From Kalaharituber pfeilii (taxonomy: Eukaryota; Ascomycota; Pezizomycetes; Pezizales; Pezizaceae): a DNA stretch of 64,000 bases. The DNA lies in contig WHUZ01000079.1 in NCBI GenBank assembly GCA_015179045.1, forward strand, positions 124,001 to 188,000, in the 5' to 3' direction. Of the stretch, positions 52,401 to 63,720 are shown in pieces (the stretch's first letter is position 1; each line of letters begins with the position of its first letter). Made by a program: the position numbers and the translations under genes. The notes under the pieces are model-generated. The model had not been told where the DNA came from, did not search any database, and was given only the letters and a program-made list of their open reading frames with translations.

Positions 52401-52903
52401 GTAATAGTACTCATTTAGTGATGCAGGTGGGGGCCGAGTTATAGGCTGTGCAAGCGGTCTGTGAGCAGATGAGGCTAAGGCCTGTACCTAGCAAAATTGT
52501 ATGGGAATACCCGTCAGTAGCAATATCCATCCCCGATCCGGTAGACTTTTCTCGCACGGCCATAACAGCCCCACCTGCATCACTAAACGCCAGTAATCGA
52601 GTACCGGCTTATACATGATACAAAACAAGTCAAATTTACCTTCCCAGTGATAATCAATCACCATCATATTATACCCTACTATGAGGCCCCTCCAGCGCCC
52701 GCATGGGGCCGATGAAATTGTCTTTAGATCCCCTAAACCGACACCAATCAAAAGTCCAAATCGAATTGTCACCACGACATCAAAGAAAGGAAGACGCCAA
52801 AAGCAAGAGAAAGAGAAAAGAGAAGGGAGAAAAGTATAAAAATATAAAAACAACATATTAATCAAGTAGGTACCCACACACAGGGTCCATAACCGCCCCG
52901 CCT

Positions 52904-52941
52904 GCCCTGCCTTGGCGAACAGCTGCATGCGGGGTCACGTG

Positions 52942-52972
<31 letters not shown>
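52904..52972 (+). mobile_element. Ultra-short B-type retroposon with long A-tail
   Basis: 69 bp insert between perfect 12 bp repeats ACCGCCCCGCCT (52892-52903 and 52973-52984). The body is GCCCTGCCTTGGCG, AACAGCTGCATGC, GGGGTCACGTG, then 31 A residues. Only 38 bp is not tail. The long pure tail and perfect duplication suggest a young insertion. Confidence 0.92.
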
Positions 52973-52975
<3 letters not shown>

Positions 52976-53730
52976 GCCCCGCCTTATGCCACACCCGCCA
53001 TAAGCTTCCTCCCCCGCTAAAATCGTGCACATCCCTCACCCTGTCATGCATCCACCACCCACATAACCGAATTTGACCTCCCACACACACCACAGACACC
53101 ACACACTCTACTTCTTTTCATCCACTCACATCCTAGCTCTTGATTTGTACCTGTACCGTGCAGAATATGATATAAATTGAGGCCTTCACCCTTGCCGGCC
53201 CCTGCGGCATGTGCTCCATGCATGCATCTGGACATGCATACCGTAACTCTTGCCTTGGTACTTGATTTTCATGTTAACTTGGAGCGGGACTGGAACTAGG
53301 CCATGCGTTTGTCTGACTTCGGTAATGGTTACAGGAGGTTGGGAATCCAGCTAAAGAAAAAGTGTGTGTGCGGTATTGTACTGTAACTGGTTGTACATGA
53401 CTGCATGCTGCTACTAGGAGAATGTACTCAGAACCGTACTCAGAACCTATGGATTCCATAGCTTGCGTGTCTTCTGCATTGAGGGTACTTCAGGTACAAG
53501 AATCGTCGACATCTCAAAAGTTTTGTTATAGAGACACCAAGCTCAGGGCTTGAACAAAGTTGTTGCAATTGATTCGTCGGTTATAGTTGGTACTCTCATT
53601 TTCTCCAGCCACTATACATGGAGTATTCTGGAGTGCAGCACCAGGAATACAAAGAACTATGCGTTCATTCCTTGCACTTGATGTGGTACAAGACTTTGAA
53701 ACATTTTACCGTAGTGACTATAATAAATGT

Positions 53731-53802
53731 CCCTCACTGTATGTAACATGCAAGGTTAATATTTTCCCCTCACTGTATGTAACATGCAAGGTTAATATTT
53801 TC
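53731..53802. repeat. Perfect 36 bp tandem duplication
   Basis: Two identical 36-base units beginning CCCTCACTGTATGTAACATG (53731-53766, 53767-53802). They lie in a 121-codon open frame (53587-53952), which stays in phase because 36 is a multiple of three. The frame itself has no recognised domain. Confidence 0.9.
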
Positions 53803-53952
53803 AAACGCACACTTTACTTCGGTGCATGGACACGATCAATTACTTTTAGAATAGTGGATTGCGTAACACGTATGCACAATCGCTTCCAAGCGCCGATCCG
53901 CCGAATTCCGCGCTATGACCGCGACTATGCTTTCGCTCCGAGAAACATATGA

Positions 53953-54701
53953 AGTATTTACACTGACTAGTAACTCAAGTAACTACTAGTCTAGTACATT
54001 GAGTCGTCACTACTACATTCACAATAGCAACCTTGTCTTTACATAAACATAGCCTTCATCCACAACCGCCAAAAGCTGCCCATCAAACACTTGCTGACAC
54101 CGGTTGCATATTTCACCCACTCAACTTATTATGTTTCATCCCATTCTCAACTCCATTCCAACCGATTGCAAAACCCTGGCCTCTCGTCCCAAACCTAACC
54201 CCACCGTAGTTCCCGCATTATGTAGATCCTAATCGCAATCCCAAATCCCAAAACAGAGACAAAACAAACTTGAATCCTAACTTATTATCACGAATAGTTT
54301 ACCTCGCTTGTTCCTCGAGCTAACGAGTCCAATTTCCATATCGCCAATCCGCTATCCTAACCCCCCACCAGGTCCATACCCCAGAGAGTGAATCATGTAT
54401 TGTAATCAGTAGTCAGACGTGCAGGAAGAAGCTAAACCGAGAAAGCTGTTAGTGAGAAAAGTAAGACAGTAAAGAAATATTGGAACAAATAGGAATTTGA
54501 GGTCATCGACTGGTTGTTAGGATCATAGATATTCATCCTACACTACGAGGTTTCATAGTTGGGCAAATAGTTGCAAAACCCGAGCGTCAAAATATGCATG
54601 TGAAATCCGGTCAGGTCAACAGTCCGGGTACATTTGTCCATACATTTCGATCCTTGCAACGAGTTCCGTTCTTTTCTTTTTTCTTCTAGCCGCCTGGTGA
54701 A
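53953..54701. other. Intergenic DNA, 3' side of the P450 gene
   Basis: AT-rich. Presumably contains the P450 3' UTR. Nothing else recognised. Confidence 0.45.
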
Positions 54702-56797
54702 TTATGCCTTGTCAACGCTTCTCTTCTTCAAACGAATCCAGAAATCTGTGTGAATTGCAACTCCCATATTTCGGTAGACACAAGGTCTCTTGGGGTTCAC
54801 GATTTCTGGCTCAAAAAGCCGGAAGAACTATATGAAACATGTTAGCTTTGAGTAACTCATTCCTTGACAGCGGGTAGAACGCTAGAAAAGTGCGACAGCT
54901 GGTTGCTGTGTTACACTGCGGAATAGCGTCACATACCTGCACTAAACCCTTGTAAAGCTCCATCAGAGCAATGCTCTTCCCAAGGCAGCTCCTGTCGCCA
55001 TAGCCAAACTGGAAGTCGTATTTATCCATTTCCTTGGTTTTCGCTGGATCTTCTAGCCATCGTTCTGGTCTGTATCGCTCTGCATCCTCCCCATAAATCT
55101 CCTTGCTTCTGTGCACAATCCATGGATTCGCAGCTACTTCCGCCCCTGCAGGGACATACTTTTCACACAGGACTGTGCCTCCTTCTGGAACTAGTCTGGG
55201 CAGAAGCACGGGGGCGGACGGGGAAAGTCTCATGGTCTCTCGTAGACAGGCCGAGAAGTAAGGAAGCCGCTTGGCTTCATCAAAGCTCACAACCGGAGAA
55301 GAGAGCAGATTTTTGTCAACAGCAGCATTGATCTCCTCCATCAGTGTCTGGTAGACTCCAGGTGTGGTCATGACGTAGAGAAGGCATGCTCGGAAAGCTG
55401 ATGCTGGAGTATCGGAGCCAGCAAGCAAGACGATGAGAGTCTCAGCTTTGATTTGATCGATGGACATCGCTGGCAAGCCATCAGGAGTTCGTTGGTCAAG
55501 TAGACTATAAAATTTTAATCGTGATCGATCATAATATGTTATCAATCATCAATGGAACTAACTTACTTTTGGAGTAAATCCTGACGATCAGGGCTGCTAC
55601 CAGATGCCAACCTTTGTTCGATAAGTCGATCTCGGAACTAGAATATTATATTAGAGGATGACCACTAACAGGTATTATTTCCTTGATACTTACAGCCATA
55701 ACAGGTCCCAGGCCATACTTGTCAGTAGGCTTTGAGGTTACACAATCCCAGCCAACTACCATCTTCGTCAAGATTGGAAGTCTGGCCAAGGACCCAATGG
55801 CGGGAAGTGCATAGTGGAAACACTTTATTAGCCCGCCCACATCTGTTGCCCTCCGCACAAAACCCATTGATTCACCAAACCCAAGCTCAGTGATAACGTC
55901 GTACGCAAGAAATCTGCCATGTTCAGAATTAGAGCGTCAATCGAACGAATCGTGTAGGGGCAGGTATGTAGAACTTACTGTGACCACATGGAGAAGTCCA
56001 GCACGTTTCCCGTATCTGCAAACAACCTTCCAAGTTGGGCTGTCCACTCAACGATCCGCTCGCTGACCAAGTTCTCCATTCCTTTGGTTGCCCGCAAGCC
56101 ATACTGTAATATTCACGCTAGTTAGCATCTTCTATATGATGAAAGGTTAAAAGGGATATAACGTACAGCCGCGGCCAATCTCTTTCGAACATGGTAATGC
56201 TCTTGATGAGCTCTCACGTTAAACACAGACTCTGGGCCTTTGCCTAATGTTCCTGTAATATAAAAGTCTGTCTTATCCGCTTTCCGTTGGCTATGAAAGG
56301 AACTGTTAGTGTCACAGATACCACTGCATTCACGACCTCATATTGACATAGCGAGTGTTTACTTACTATATGACTGGAAGCATCCGTGGGTCGCTGACGA
56401 CAAGCAGGTTTGGAGCAATCCTAACTATGGGACCTGTCCCATCATTCTCAGCTCAAATAATTTCAAAGATGAAAACCTCAGTACACTTACCGTATTTTTT
56501 GTGATAGTCGAATTCCATCTCCTGGCTTTTCCCAGTGAGAATCATCAGGGAACAGTAGAGATTTGAGACACTTGCCCAAAAGGGACCCGGGAATTTTGAT
56601 AATGGATGAAAATATCTATTTTTTATAATGTGGCCGATTAATCCAAGCCACATCAATACTACTATCACAAACGCTATATGATTTTTGAGGAGAGCCCGAG
56701 TATCTGAAATGAGGAGCATCATGTCTTGTCCATGGACGGCCACGGGCACCCTAGAGGGAAGCGCACTTTCAGTATGGTATGGTGAAAGGGTTAGCAT
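54702..56797 (-). CDS. Microsomal cytochrome P450, eight exons
   Basis: Exons (minus) 56491-56797, 56367-56433, 56167-56290, 55979-56103, 55694-55913, 55567-55637, 54937-55504 and 54702-54827 join into 535 residues. N-terminal anchor at about 41-57 (IAFVIVVLMWLGLIGHI), Pro-rich hinge KFPGP, I-helix LLAGSDTPAS (about 331), ExxR as ETMR (about 394-397), PERW, and heme-binding FQFGYGDRSCLGK with the Cys at about 478. The last intron (54828-54936) is needed to reach the conserved C-terminus FFRLFEPEIVNPKRP, VYRNMGVAIHTDFWIRLKKR; reading through it gives an unrelated ending and an early stop at 54811. The style is that of fungal pisatin-demethylase-type P450s, which are ER-bound monooxygenases fed by P450 reductase. 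Substrate unknown. All catalytic signatures are present. Confidence 0.92.
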
Positions 56798-56962
56798 ATT
56801 GAGAGGAGTTGCCGCAATCCAATTGTGATTGAAAACTGCTCACACAAGATATGAAGCAAAAGTGGTCAGATCCTGAAGGATCTATACAGCTTTATAGCTT
56901 TGCCATTACAAGGGCTACCACATTTAACGTTCTAAACACTTCAATGCTCCGGCACTCCAAAT

Positions 56963-57002
56963 CATGTAGTTATCGCGCTAGACATGTAGTTATCGCGCTA
57001 GA
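56963..57002. repeat. 20 bp perfect tandem duplication
   Basis: CATGTAGTTATCGCGCTAGA occurs twice in a row, in the region upstream of the P450 gene. Confidence 0.9.
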
Positions 57003-57404
57003 TCGTGAACAGTTGTTGAGCATGACTTCGCTTAGTGTCCTCACCGCCTAGTGTCTCGCCGCCTAGTGTCATCAGGCTTATCTTCCCCCTTATTTGGGCA
57101 ATTTATTGCGTCCACTCAAACGCTGTATTCACCTGTGAAATCGCACCACTGAATGACCATACTGTGGAACGCATGCATCTAATCGCTGCAGCGAAAAGGT
57201 TGCAACCCCAGGGTTCTGGGCCCAGTGATAGAAGCGCTCTTTCATGCATGTCATGTAAAGTACATCGCTGCTCATCTCAGGGCTGCCACCGAGATGTCCG
57301 TCATTACTTTTATGTATGCTTCATGTGCGTGCCTCTTTTAGACTATTTGGGTAACCTACTATAGGCATGACTGCATCACTGATGGGATCCCTATATCTTC
57401 CTCT

Positions 57405-58262
57405 CGTTACCTGGGCGCAACTGTGTGGGACGGTGAGGTCTCAGGAATGAGGGGTGCCCTTGAAGCAGTTGATGGCAGTGCAAAAGTACTACTACTCGCA
57501 GATTCTCAGGCAGCTATCAGTGCAGTCCAGAAAGCAGGAAAAACTGGCAAGGCAAGAACCGCAGACCTAGCGCGGGTGATAGAGCTGATTGCAGAGAGGC
57601 GGCGGAGGCTAAGGAAGGCGGATGCAGTGAAGCTGGCATGGGTCAAAGCCCACGTGGGGATAGAAGGCAATGAGAAGGCGGATGAGTTGGCCAAAGAGGG
57701 GGCCAAGGGCATCAGGTATGATGGGCAGGCCACTGAGGGTGGGCTGCGTCAAGAGTTAGTTCGAAAAAGAAAAGAGGAGAGGGAGCGTGCAGGGTTTGGG
57801 AAGGGCAAATTCGTAAAGTGGGGCAGGAGAGCACTCACAAATTACACATGGCTGCGGACTGGAAAAGGCGGAGCTATGTGGAGGAGGATGGTCAGTGGCG
57901 AGGAGGTACAATGCACATGTGGTGAGGCATGGAGTGCTGAGCATGTGGTGTTCAGATGCACAGAACTGGAGCGGCCCCAGAGGAAGAACAAAAATGGGGC
58001 ACATGTCACCTGGCAGTCCTGGGAGGACCTAGAGGAGAAAGGCTGGAAGCAAGAAGGCGTGGAAGGTGACCCGGTCGAGTACTGGTTTGCCTGTCTCGAT
58101 CTGGGGTAGCCGGGGACCGGGGGACGGAGGGCACTGGGTGCTCAAGGGTGTATGTAGATTCCGTAGTTAGTTGTCTCAAACCTGGCCCGGGTATATGGGT
58201 CCCTGCCATAGGCTGGTAGCCTGTATGCGGGATTACGTGAATAAAAAAAAAAAAAAAAAAAA
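57405..58262 (+). mobile_element. 5'-truncated LINE-2 copy with intact RNase H end of ORF2
   Basis: The open frame from about 57410 to the stop at 58107-58109 encodes the RNase H part of a LINE ORF2: WDGEVSGMRGAL (E), VLLLADSQAAISAV (D), AWVKAHVGIEGNEKADELAK (H and D), then CTCGEAWSAEHVVFRC, a CCHC knuckle, and the C-terminus DPVEYWFACLDLG. The first RNase H Asp block is missing, so truncation fell inside the domain. 3' UTR, hairpin (CCCTGCCATAGGCTGGTAGCC, TATGCGGGATTACGTGAAT) and an A-tail of about 20 follow. The C-terminus and 3' UTR are nearly identical to 30622-30896. No target-site duplication found. Confidence 0.88.
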
Positions 58263-59354
58263 GGAGTAGAAGGTCCAGCGATCATAACTCTATTGGGACA
58301 ACTGGGATATCAATTAGTCTGCGGTAGTGGGTTTCCGACATTGACCTAGCTACCTTCTCTTTGTACTCCTAATACACCTGAAGACCATTGTAACTCTCCC
58401 CGTAAGATCTCAAGCCTCCCGTCGAGAAAAAAGTGTTGTATGAATTGAACTCTTCGAGTCCTAGCCTGTGAATGCATCGAGTAGTGGTAATGAGCGGCCG
58501 GTATCCTTATCTGACTCCATTTGGTCATGTGCTTGGCCGCGAACTGTGCTCTAGGCATGCATTCAAGTGGAGCAAGCAAGTGCATGAAAGGGAATCGACT
58601 TGCACTTCGCCCTCTATGTTTGCGTCAGAATGGCCATAGCTATTCCGCTTCTTGGAGCGGTTTGAAGCCTGATCGTGCATTCTGCGACATTCATCCTTTC
58701 CTCAATACACCACACATTGTTGAGCTCCGCACCCTGTGTAGAGGTTTCCTAACCCCGATATGATACTATGATTCCGTCACATACATATGCGTGTGAAATG
58801 CTGACCGACCCGCCTTTCAACTTCCCCACATAACCGCATGCTGACGTGTCAAATTGCTCTTGCAAACCACATTCGTTGTCCTCAATCCCTTTCCGAACCT
58901 TTGTTAACCCCACGACGGGAATGGTTCCAGTAGATTGGAGATCTTCTGTAACCGTTGGGACTGCTGCTGCCATGGTACCGGTACGGCAAACAGGGCCCAT
59001 TCAAGGCGATTGCGGACGTCGGAAAGCTCGTTCTTATCTGAATGCAGGTCTTTCCTTCAGCACGCAATTTTGCTTTCTTCACTGTAGTACAAAAAAATAT
59101 GGGTAACTTCTTACGCTCCGAAGTAATCGCAGGTGGAGAAGTCACGTGTACTCACGAAGGCTGCAGGTAACACTATTTGACTAGTGTGGTGGAGCTCTCA
59201 GCAAGTGCTTACTTCCTAGTCTGGTTACTTACTTCCGCAAGTGAGTAAGTAAGCACTGGCAGTTAGCACCTTAAGTGAGTACTTTGTGCCTATGCCAAGG
59301 CGATAATTAATAACCATAGAATGCATATAGGGTGTCCTATACAATGCAATTAGA
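58263..59354. other. Intergenic DNA, nothing recognised
   Basis: Short frames only, no domain or repeat ends. An ACTTACTT...AAGTAAGT palindromic patch lies near 59208-59252. Confidence 0.4.
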
Positions 59355-59438
59355 CTACTACCTAGTAAATTATGTATTCGGACATAGCGCATAATGTGCA
59401 TTGGTACCCTTGTCTGAATACATAGTTTACTGGCTACT
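59355..59438. mobile_element. ~84 bp hairpin element, copy 2 (inverted)
   Basis: TACTACCTAGTAAATTATG and TATTCGGACA on the left, TGTCTGAATA and TAGTTTACTGGCTACTA on the right. It is the reverse complement of the element at 47742-47824, including the central GCGCATAATGTGCA. The arms are less perfect than in copy 1. Confidence 0.8.
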
Positions 59439-61280
59439 ATTGATCTTCATACACTAGTGTTAGTGCCAAACCTGCCTTCGAAAAGGGTCAGCCCAAGCAG
59501 ATCATCTTTCTGTTCCTCTTTTCCCGTTCCTACGGTAAACACGCAGAGAGTAGCCCCATATACAGTGATGAATATACAGAAGAATTCAACGGTGGGTGGC
59601 ACTGTACTGTTACGCTACGTGAGTATTATTTGGATTGAAGATTTGCTTCAAAAGTGGGAAGTCGGTATCGCAACTTTGACTGACCCATGACTCAGAACCC
59701 ACTGTATCTAGAGGAAAACAAATAATCACATGGTCACCTCCCAATCAGGTTTTCTGCTGAACATGCCAAGACTTGGTGATACGTTCATAGTGTGGTGTTG
59801 AGGGAATAGAAGATTCAAATGATACAGGGTACATTTGCACTCTACGTAGGGGCAGCCATTCCTATGCACATTTGAGGTGTACATTTTTACTCACCTCACA
59901 TAAAGTAGCGGGGAGTATATTTCTACGCATGACTGCACGTTTGATTGCCGAAGTTACGCGTTGGTGGAACAACTTACTCCCCTCCACTCCCCGCAGGAGG
60001 TTACGTTTTACTCCCCGCTATAGTAATTTTGTACCATAGTGCTTGCTGTTGCCTAATTGTGTACATAAGGTTGTAATTGAAAGGAAATCCAGAACCAAAA
60101 AGGTGCACACGCGTCGCATCATTCGCAATACGCTGTGTGTCGAAGCTCTTCGGCAGTCATTGACTTAGACGCAGACTTTAGCGCTAGGGTTAATATTCTT
60201 CAGCAGAGCGCGGCAAAGATTGCTACCCAAGGATCCACCCATCCTAATAGAGGCATAGCTTGCAAGGAATGTCACTACGGCGGTGCAACAGAAATTAGAC
60301 GCGATTTTCGGACTCCACCCATCAGTTGAATGCTGAATTTGCAAGGAGGTACCGATTAGGTGGGTGGGAACGGAAGGCTTGCCTATGTACAGCCGCGAAA
60401 CCAGGTACTAGCTGTAATTAATTTCAGTAAGGCTCAAACGGGTCGGGCCGGCTTCATAGTACTTCTTGAAGTGCTTCGATAAATTAAGTACTTATTTTGC
60501 GTGAGGCTCTTTCTGCCAAGTCGAAAGTATGATTTCTAGTGCTTAAAGATGATGGCCAATTTACCCAACCCTTTCCTGTCTAATCACTGGCTCAGCGGGA
60601 TACAAATCCTGCATGAGGAGAGCCCAGAAAATCATTCTGGAGTATCAATGTGATGGTTTTCTCGCAAGATCCGCACATGTGATATATGCAACGCGAGCAC
60701 ATACATGGATGTAGTGTATAAGGTCATGCATCTCAGTTGTTGCTCCAAGCGTTGTCGGAATTATTGGTCTGTCCTCTACTGGGTAGTGAGATGTCATAAT
60801 GATAGAACCTCTTGGTAAGAACAAAAGACGGTTTTGTTCACGCCAACACCGTCCGTCCATCGCGACCAAACAAGAAGTGTCGCGGTTTCTGTTTGCAAAG
60901 CAGGATAGGGGCTCAACTTCGTTTCTTGGGCTACTCAAGAATGCCAGTGGGTAGAAACTTTCCCGTCCTTGGTACTCCCTCTGGTGTTTGTTGGCAAGGC
61001 TATGACAGCGCCTGCGAAGATGAGAAAAGTCGAAAGGTCTAGTTCAGGCACAGGCGCACCAAATACTGTTGGCCTTAAAGCTCACCTAACGGTTGATAGG
61101 GTAATATGATTACCCCTCTTATTTCTTCCGGGCGCGCTTTTGAGTCGGTCAAAGTGAGGGGCTCTGGTGTTTACTGTTCTGGTCAAGCATGAACGCTGCT
61201 CGTCTTTGTCATTGACGAAATGGTTAATGTGTTCTTGAGGCAGGTGGTTACCGAGCCACCCTGGTCATATGTTTCACCTA
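59439..61280. other. Intergenic DNA, nothing recognised
   Basis: No domain, repeat boundary or RNA gene identified. Confidence 0.4.
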
Positions 61281-62803
61281 TCACTGCAATGTCTTGAACA
61301 AACTCCTAAGCATAGGCACAAGAGCCTTCTGGGTCAAGAATTTGATACTCACTCTTTTCGCACAGAAACAAATGATTTCAAAACATGAATCATTGATATT
61401 CGGTGCTTTCGAACTGCTCAAATCATTGATAGATTGCGGTATGCAACCGCATATAGGGGAGTATAGACTACCCAATGAGAAGGCGAATGCTGCAATCCAC
61501 ACGGAAACATATTTCTGAACTTTGTGAACGTGATCCATAAATATGGAAATTTTTCTGTTCAACTTTGATAAAGAGAACCAGCCTACCTCCTGTGTATCTC
61601 ACACCTCCTCTCCAGGAAATTTACCTTGCTTGGCTATAATTGGTAATGATTGGAATAGCTTGATTTTCTTCAGAAGCACAGCCAAGCAGCAAATCACAAA
61701 GCACTGTATTCGTCGCTGCCCACAATTCTATGCGGACCAACTTGGGACCTTTTAATTGTTGCATAGTAAGGACTAAACATGCACCATCTGGCATTTTGGA
61801 GCTTGATGTTACGCTCATGGGCCCAACGACATAGCACCAGTACCCTCATGGTTCTGTTCAACGCATAACGCTAAGTTAAACGAGGGGTCAGCCGTGCGGA
61901 AAATATTGACCCTGCTGACAAGGATTTTTGCAAGCGGCGCGCACGGTCCCATTATGTAGTACATACCTATCACGGTGGCAAGGTTAGCGTACGTTAAGCG
62001 TACATGATGACCGCCTTCCTGCACTTGTCTGTGGCCTATGGGTGGAGGTCATGGCAACCAGAATGTTGCCCGGAGTTGGCCTTGGGTATCTGGTATTCTT
62101 TTGTGATATCTTCTAGATTTCGATATGTTCTTATCTTGCTCTTCAAAACCTGAGTGATGAGTGTTCCTTCAAGTTGCACTAGCACAAAATCCAAGCAACC
62201 TTGCCGTTTGTAGTCTCTACAATCCTTGTAGAATCTGAGTTTCGTCACTTACTGTCCACAAATGCTGAAGCTCAACCTGCCGTTGTTCGATAATGCATAT
62301 CACCAATGATATAACGCTGAGTAACCAGGACAGGTGGCCATAAGTGCGCATGATATGCATTAACCAGTTCAGAAATACTATAATGCGGAAAAGCTAGTCC
62401 GATACCACGGGAAAACTGCCAAGATGGGTATGAATTACTTGTGCTGGCCCTTCCCAAAGAGAATCGACACTTCAAGCGGGGTTGGCAGACATGCAATGCT
62501 GCCGGCCTACATCTCTCCGTTCTGGCCATGGTTCGCTTATAGAATTGCGACATGAAACTCATGTACACTTCATTTAGTGCTAATGGTGGACATCCGCGTG
62601 TGATAGCACTGTGCCATGCGGCAAAGAGAAGAACCGTGCGGGGGGGATAATACCAGACGCGGGCCGAGTGCCCCACATGCAGTCCGATTGCGGATCTTGG
62701 ACAAGGAACTTGTGCTATTTACTTTACGGATCCAGCCACCCTTCACCTTAGCTTCGAGCACGTTGTCCGATGACTTGGACATGCAGGTGGGCCAGTGTCC
62801 CAT
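61281..62803 (-). other. Possible decayed gene of unknown type
   Basis: A run of consecutive minus-strand frames (62803-62570, 62676-62272, 62248-62036, 62024-61815, 61818-61621, 61562-61281) changes phase repeatedly. The 62272-62676 part (VLLFAAWHSAITRGCPPLAL, MSFMSQFYKRTMARTERC) reads most like protein. I could not build a continuous spliced model, and no domain is recognised. It may be a pseudogene, a multi-exon gene, or chance. Confidence 0.2.
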
Positions 62804-63391
62804 GATTAGTGAATCGAGACCGTAAGTGCGTTTCAGTAACGTAATGCATTGCGGATGCCAAACACAATGATGAAGGAGGGCCTACAGACGAGCCTCTCAG
62901 ACGAATCCTCGGCTACTGGATAACTTCTGATAGTGGATCTGCGCTGTATGAATCAATGACGTGAGGTCCCAATAAATTAATATTCACATGTTTCAGCTTC
63001 TAATATATATATAGATGTATAAAAAGCGACACTGAGAGGACTGTTGGTGGGAGGGGACCGAGAATCTGGAAGTTTCAGATAGGAAGGCAGATGGTCCCGA
63101 ATGCCGATGGTGTGGAGAGGAGAGGAAACAGAGCGCGACATTTAGGATAGATGGGAGGTGTGTAGGAATAGATTGCCGGGAGGGCTATAGGCGATAAGAG
63201 AATCTCTAGGAGGGAAGGAAGATGAACCGGATCTATTGGTGGAATTGATGCTATGGGTGCAACGATGACGAGGGGGCCTAATGTCACGCAGCGGCGGAAT
63301 TCTGTGATGTATTATTAGTGTTTGAAACAATGGATTCGCTCTACTGTTGTTTATTTCTATTATCTCCTCTATATTCAAAGCTCATAGGGTA

Positions 63392-63687
63392 TTTTTTTTC
63401 CTTTTTTAATATCATCACTCGCATTCCGCCTTATAGGCTATGGCGAGGTACAAAACACATAGGTAACTAACTAAATGATGCTAAAATCACAAAAACACGG
63501 TAACCACGTTCCCGTCACTAGATATAAAGGGAAAATGGAAAATCATCGCTCTACCTACTCTATCAACTCGACAAAGGGGTCTTCTCTTCCGCGCTCCTTC
63601 GCCTTCGGGTGTTCATTCACCACTTCCACTCCCCAGGCCACTTCTGCCTCCAGACTCTGCATTCTGCCCAGATGTGTTCTGCAAGCC
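63392..63687 (-). mobile_element. 5'-truncated LINE-3 copy with target-site duplication
   Basis: 9 bp duplication CATAGGGTA at 63383-63391 and 63688-63696. On the minus strand the insert starts in the ORF2 C-terminus (EHIWAECRVWRQKWPGEW, comparable with SAHVWYRCEVWRRKWPRALE in the 28651-29200 copy), then a 3' UTR and the A-type hairpin CTCGCCATAGCCT, ATA, AGGCGGAATGCGAG, TGATGATATT, and an A-rich tail with G. It confirms that the A-type hairpin is the 3' end of LINE-3. Confidence 0.82.
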
Positions 63688-63720
63688 CATAGGGTAGTAT
63701 ACAAGTAATGATATGTATAT
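63688..63720 (+). repeat. Old A-type tail with C-to-T changes, target of the LINE-3 insertion
   Basis: AGCCCATAGGGTAGTATACA (63684-63703) then AGTAATGATATG matches the A-type 3' end, but GGGCGGTATGCGAG has become GGGTAGTATACAAG. The changed sites are CpG-type C-to-T or G-to-A changes. The LINE-3 copy inserted into its first bases. Confidence 0.6.

Noticed and set aside
52488..52928. 146-codon hydrophobic minus-strand frame
   Set aside because: Begins within a B-type retroposon and shows no ordered membrane topology.
54811..54936. P450 reading straight through to the stop at 54811
   Set aside because: Loses the conserved C-terminus; splicing 54828-54936 restores it with the correct phase.
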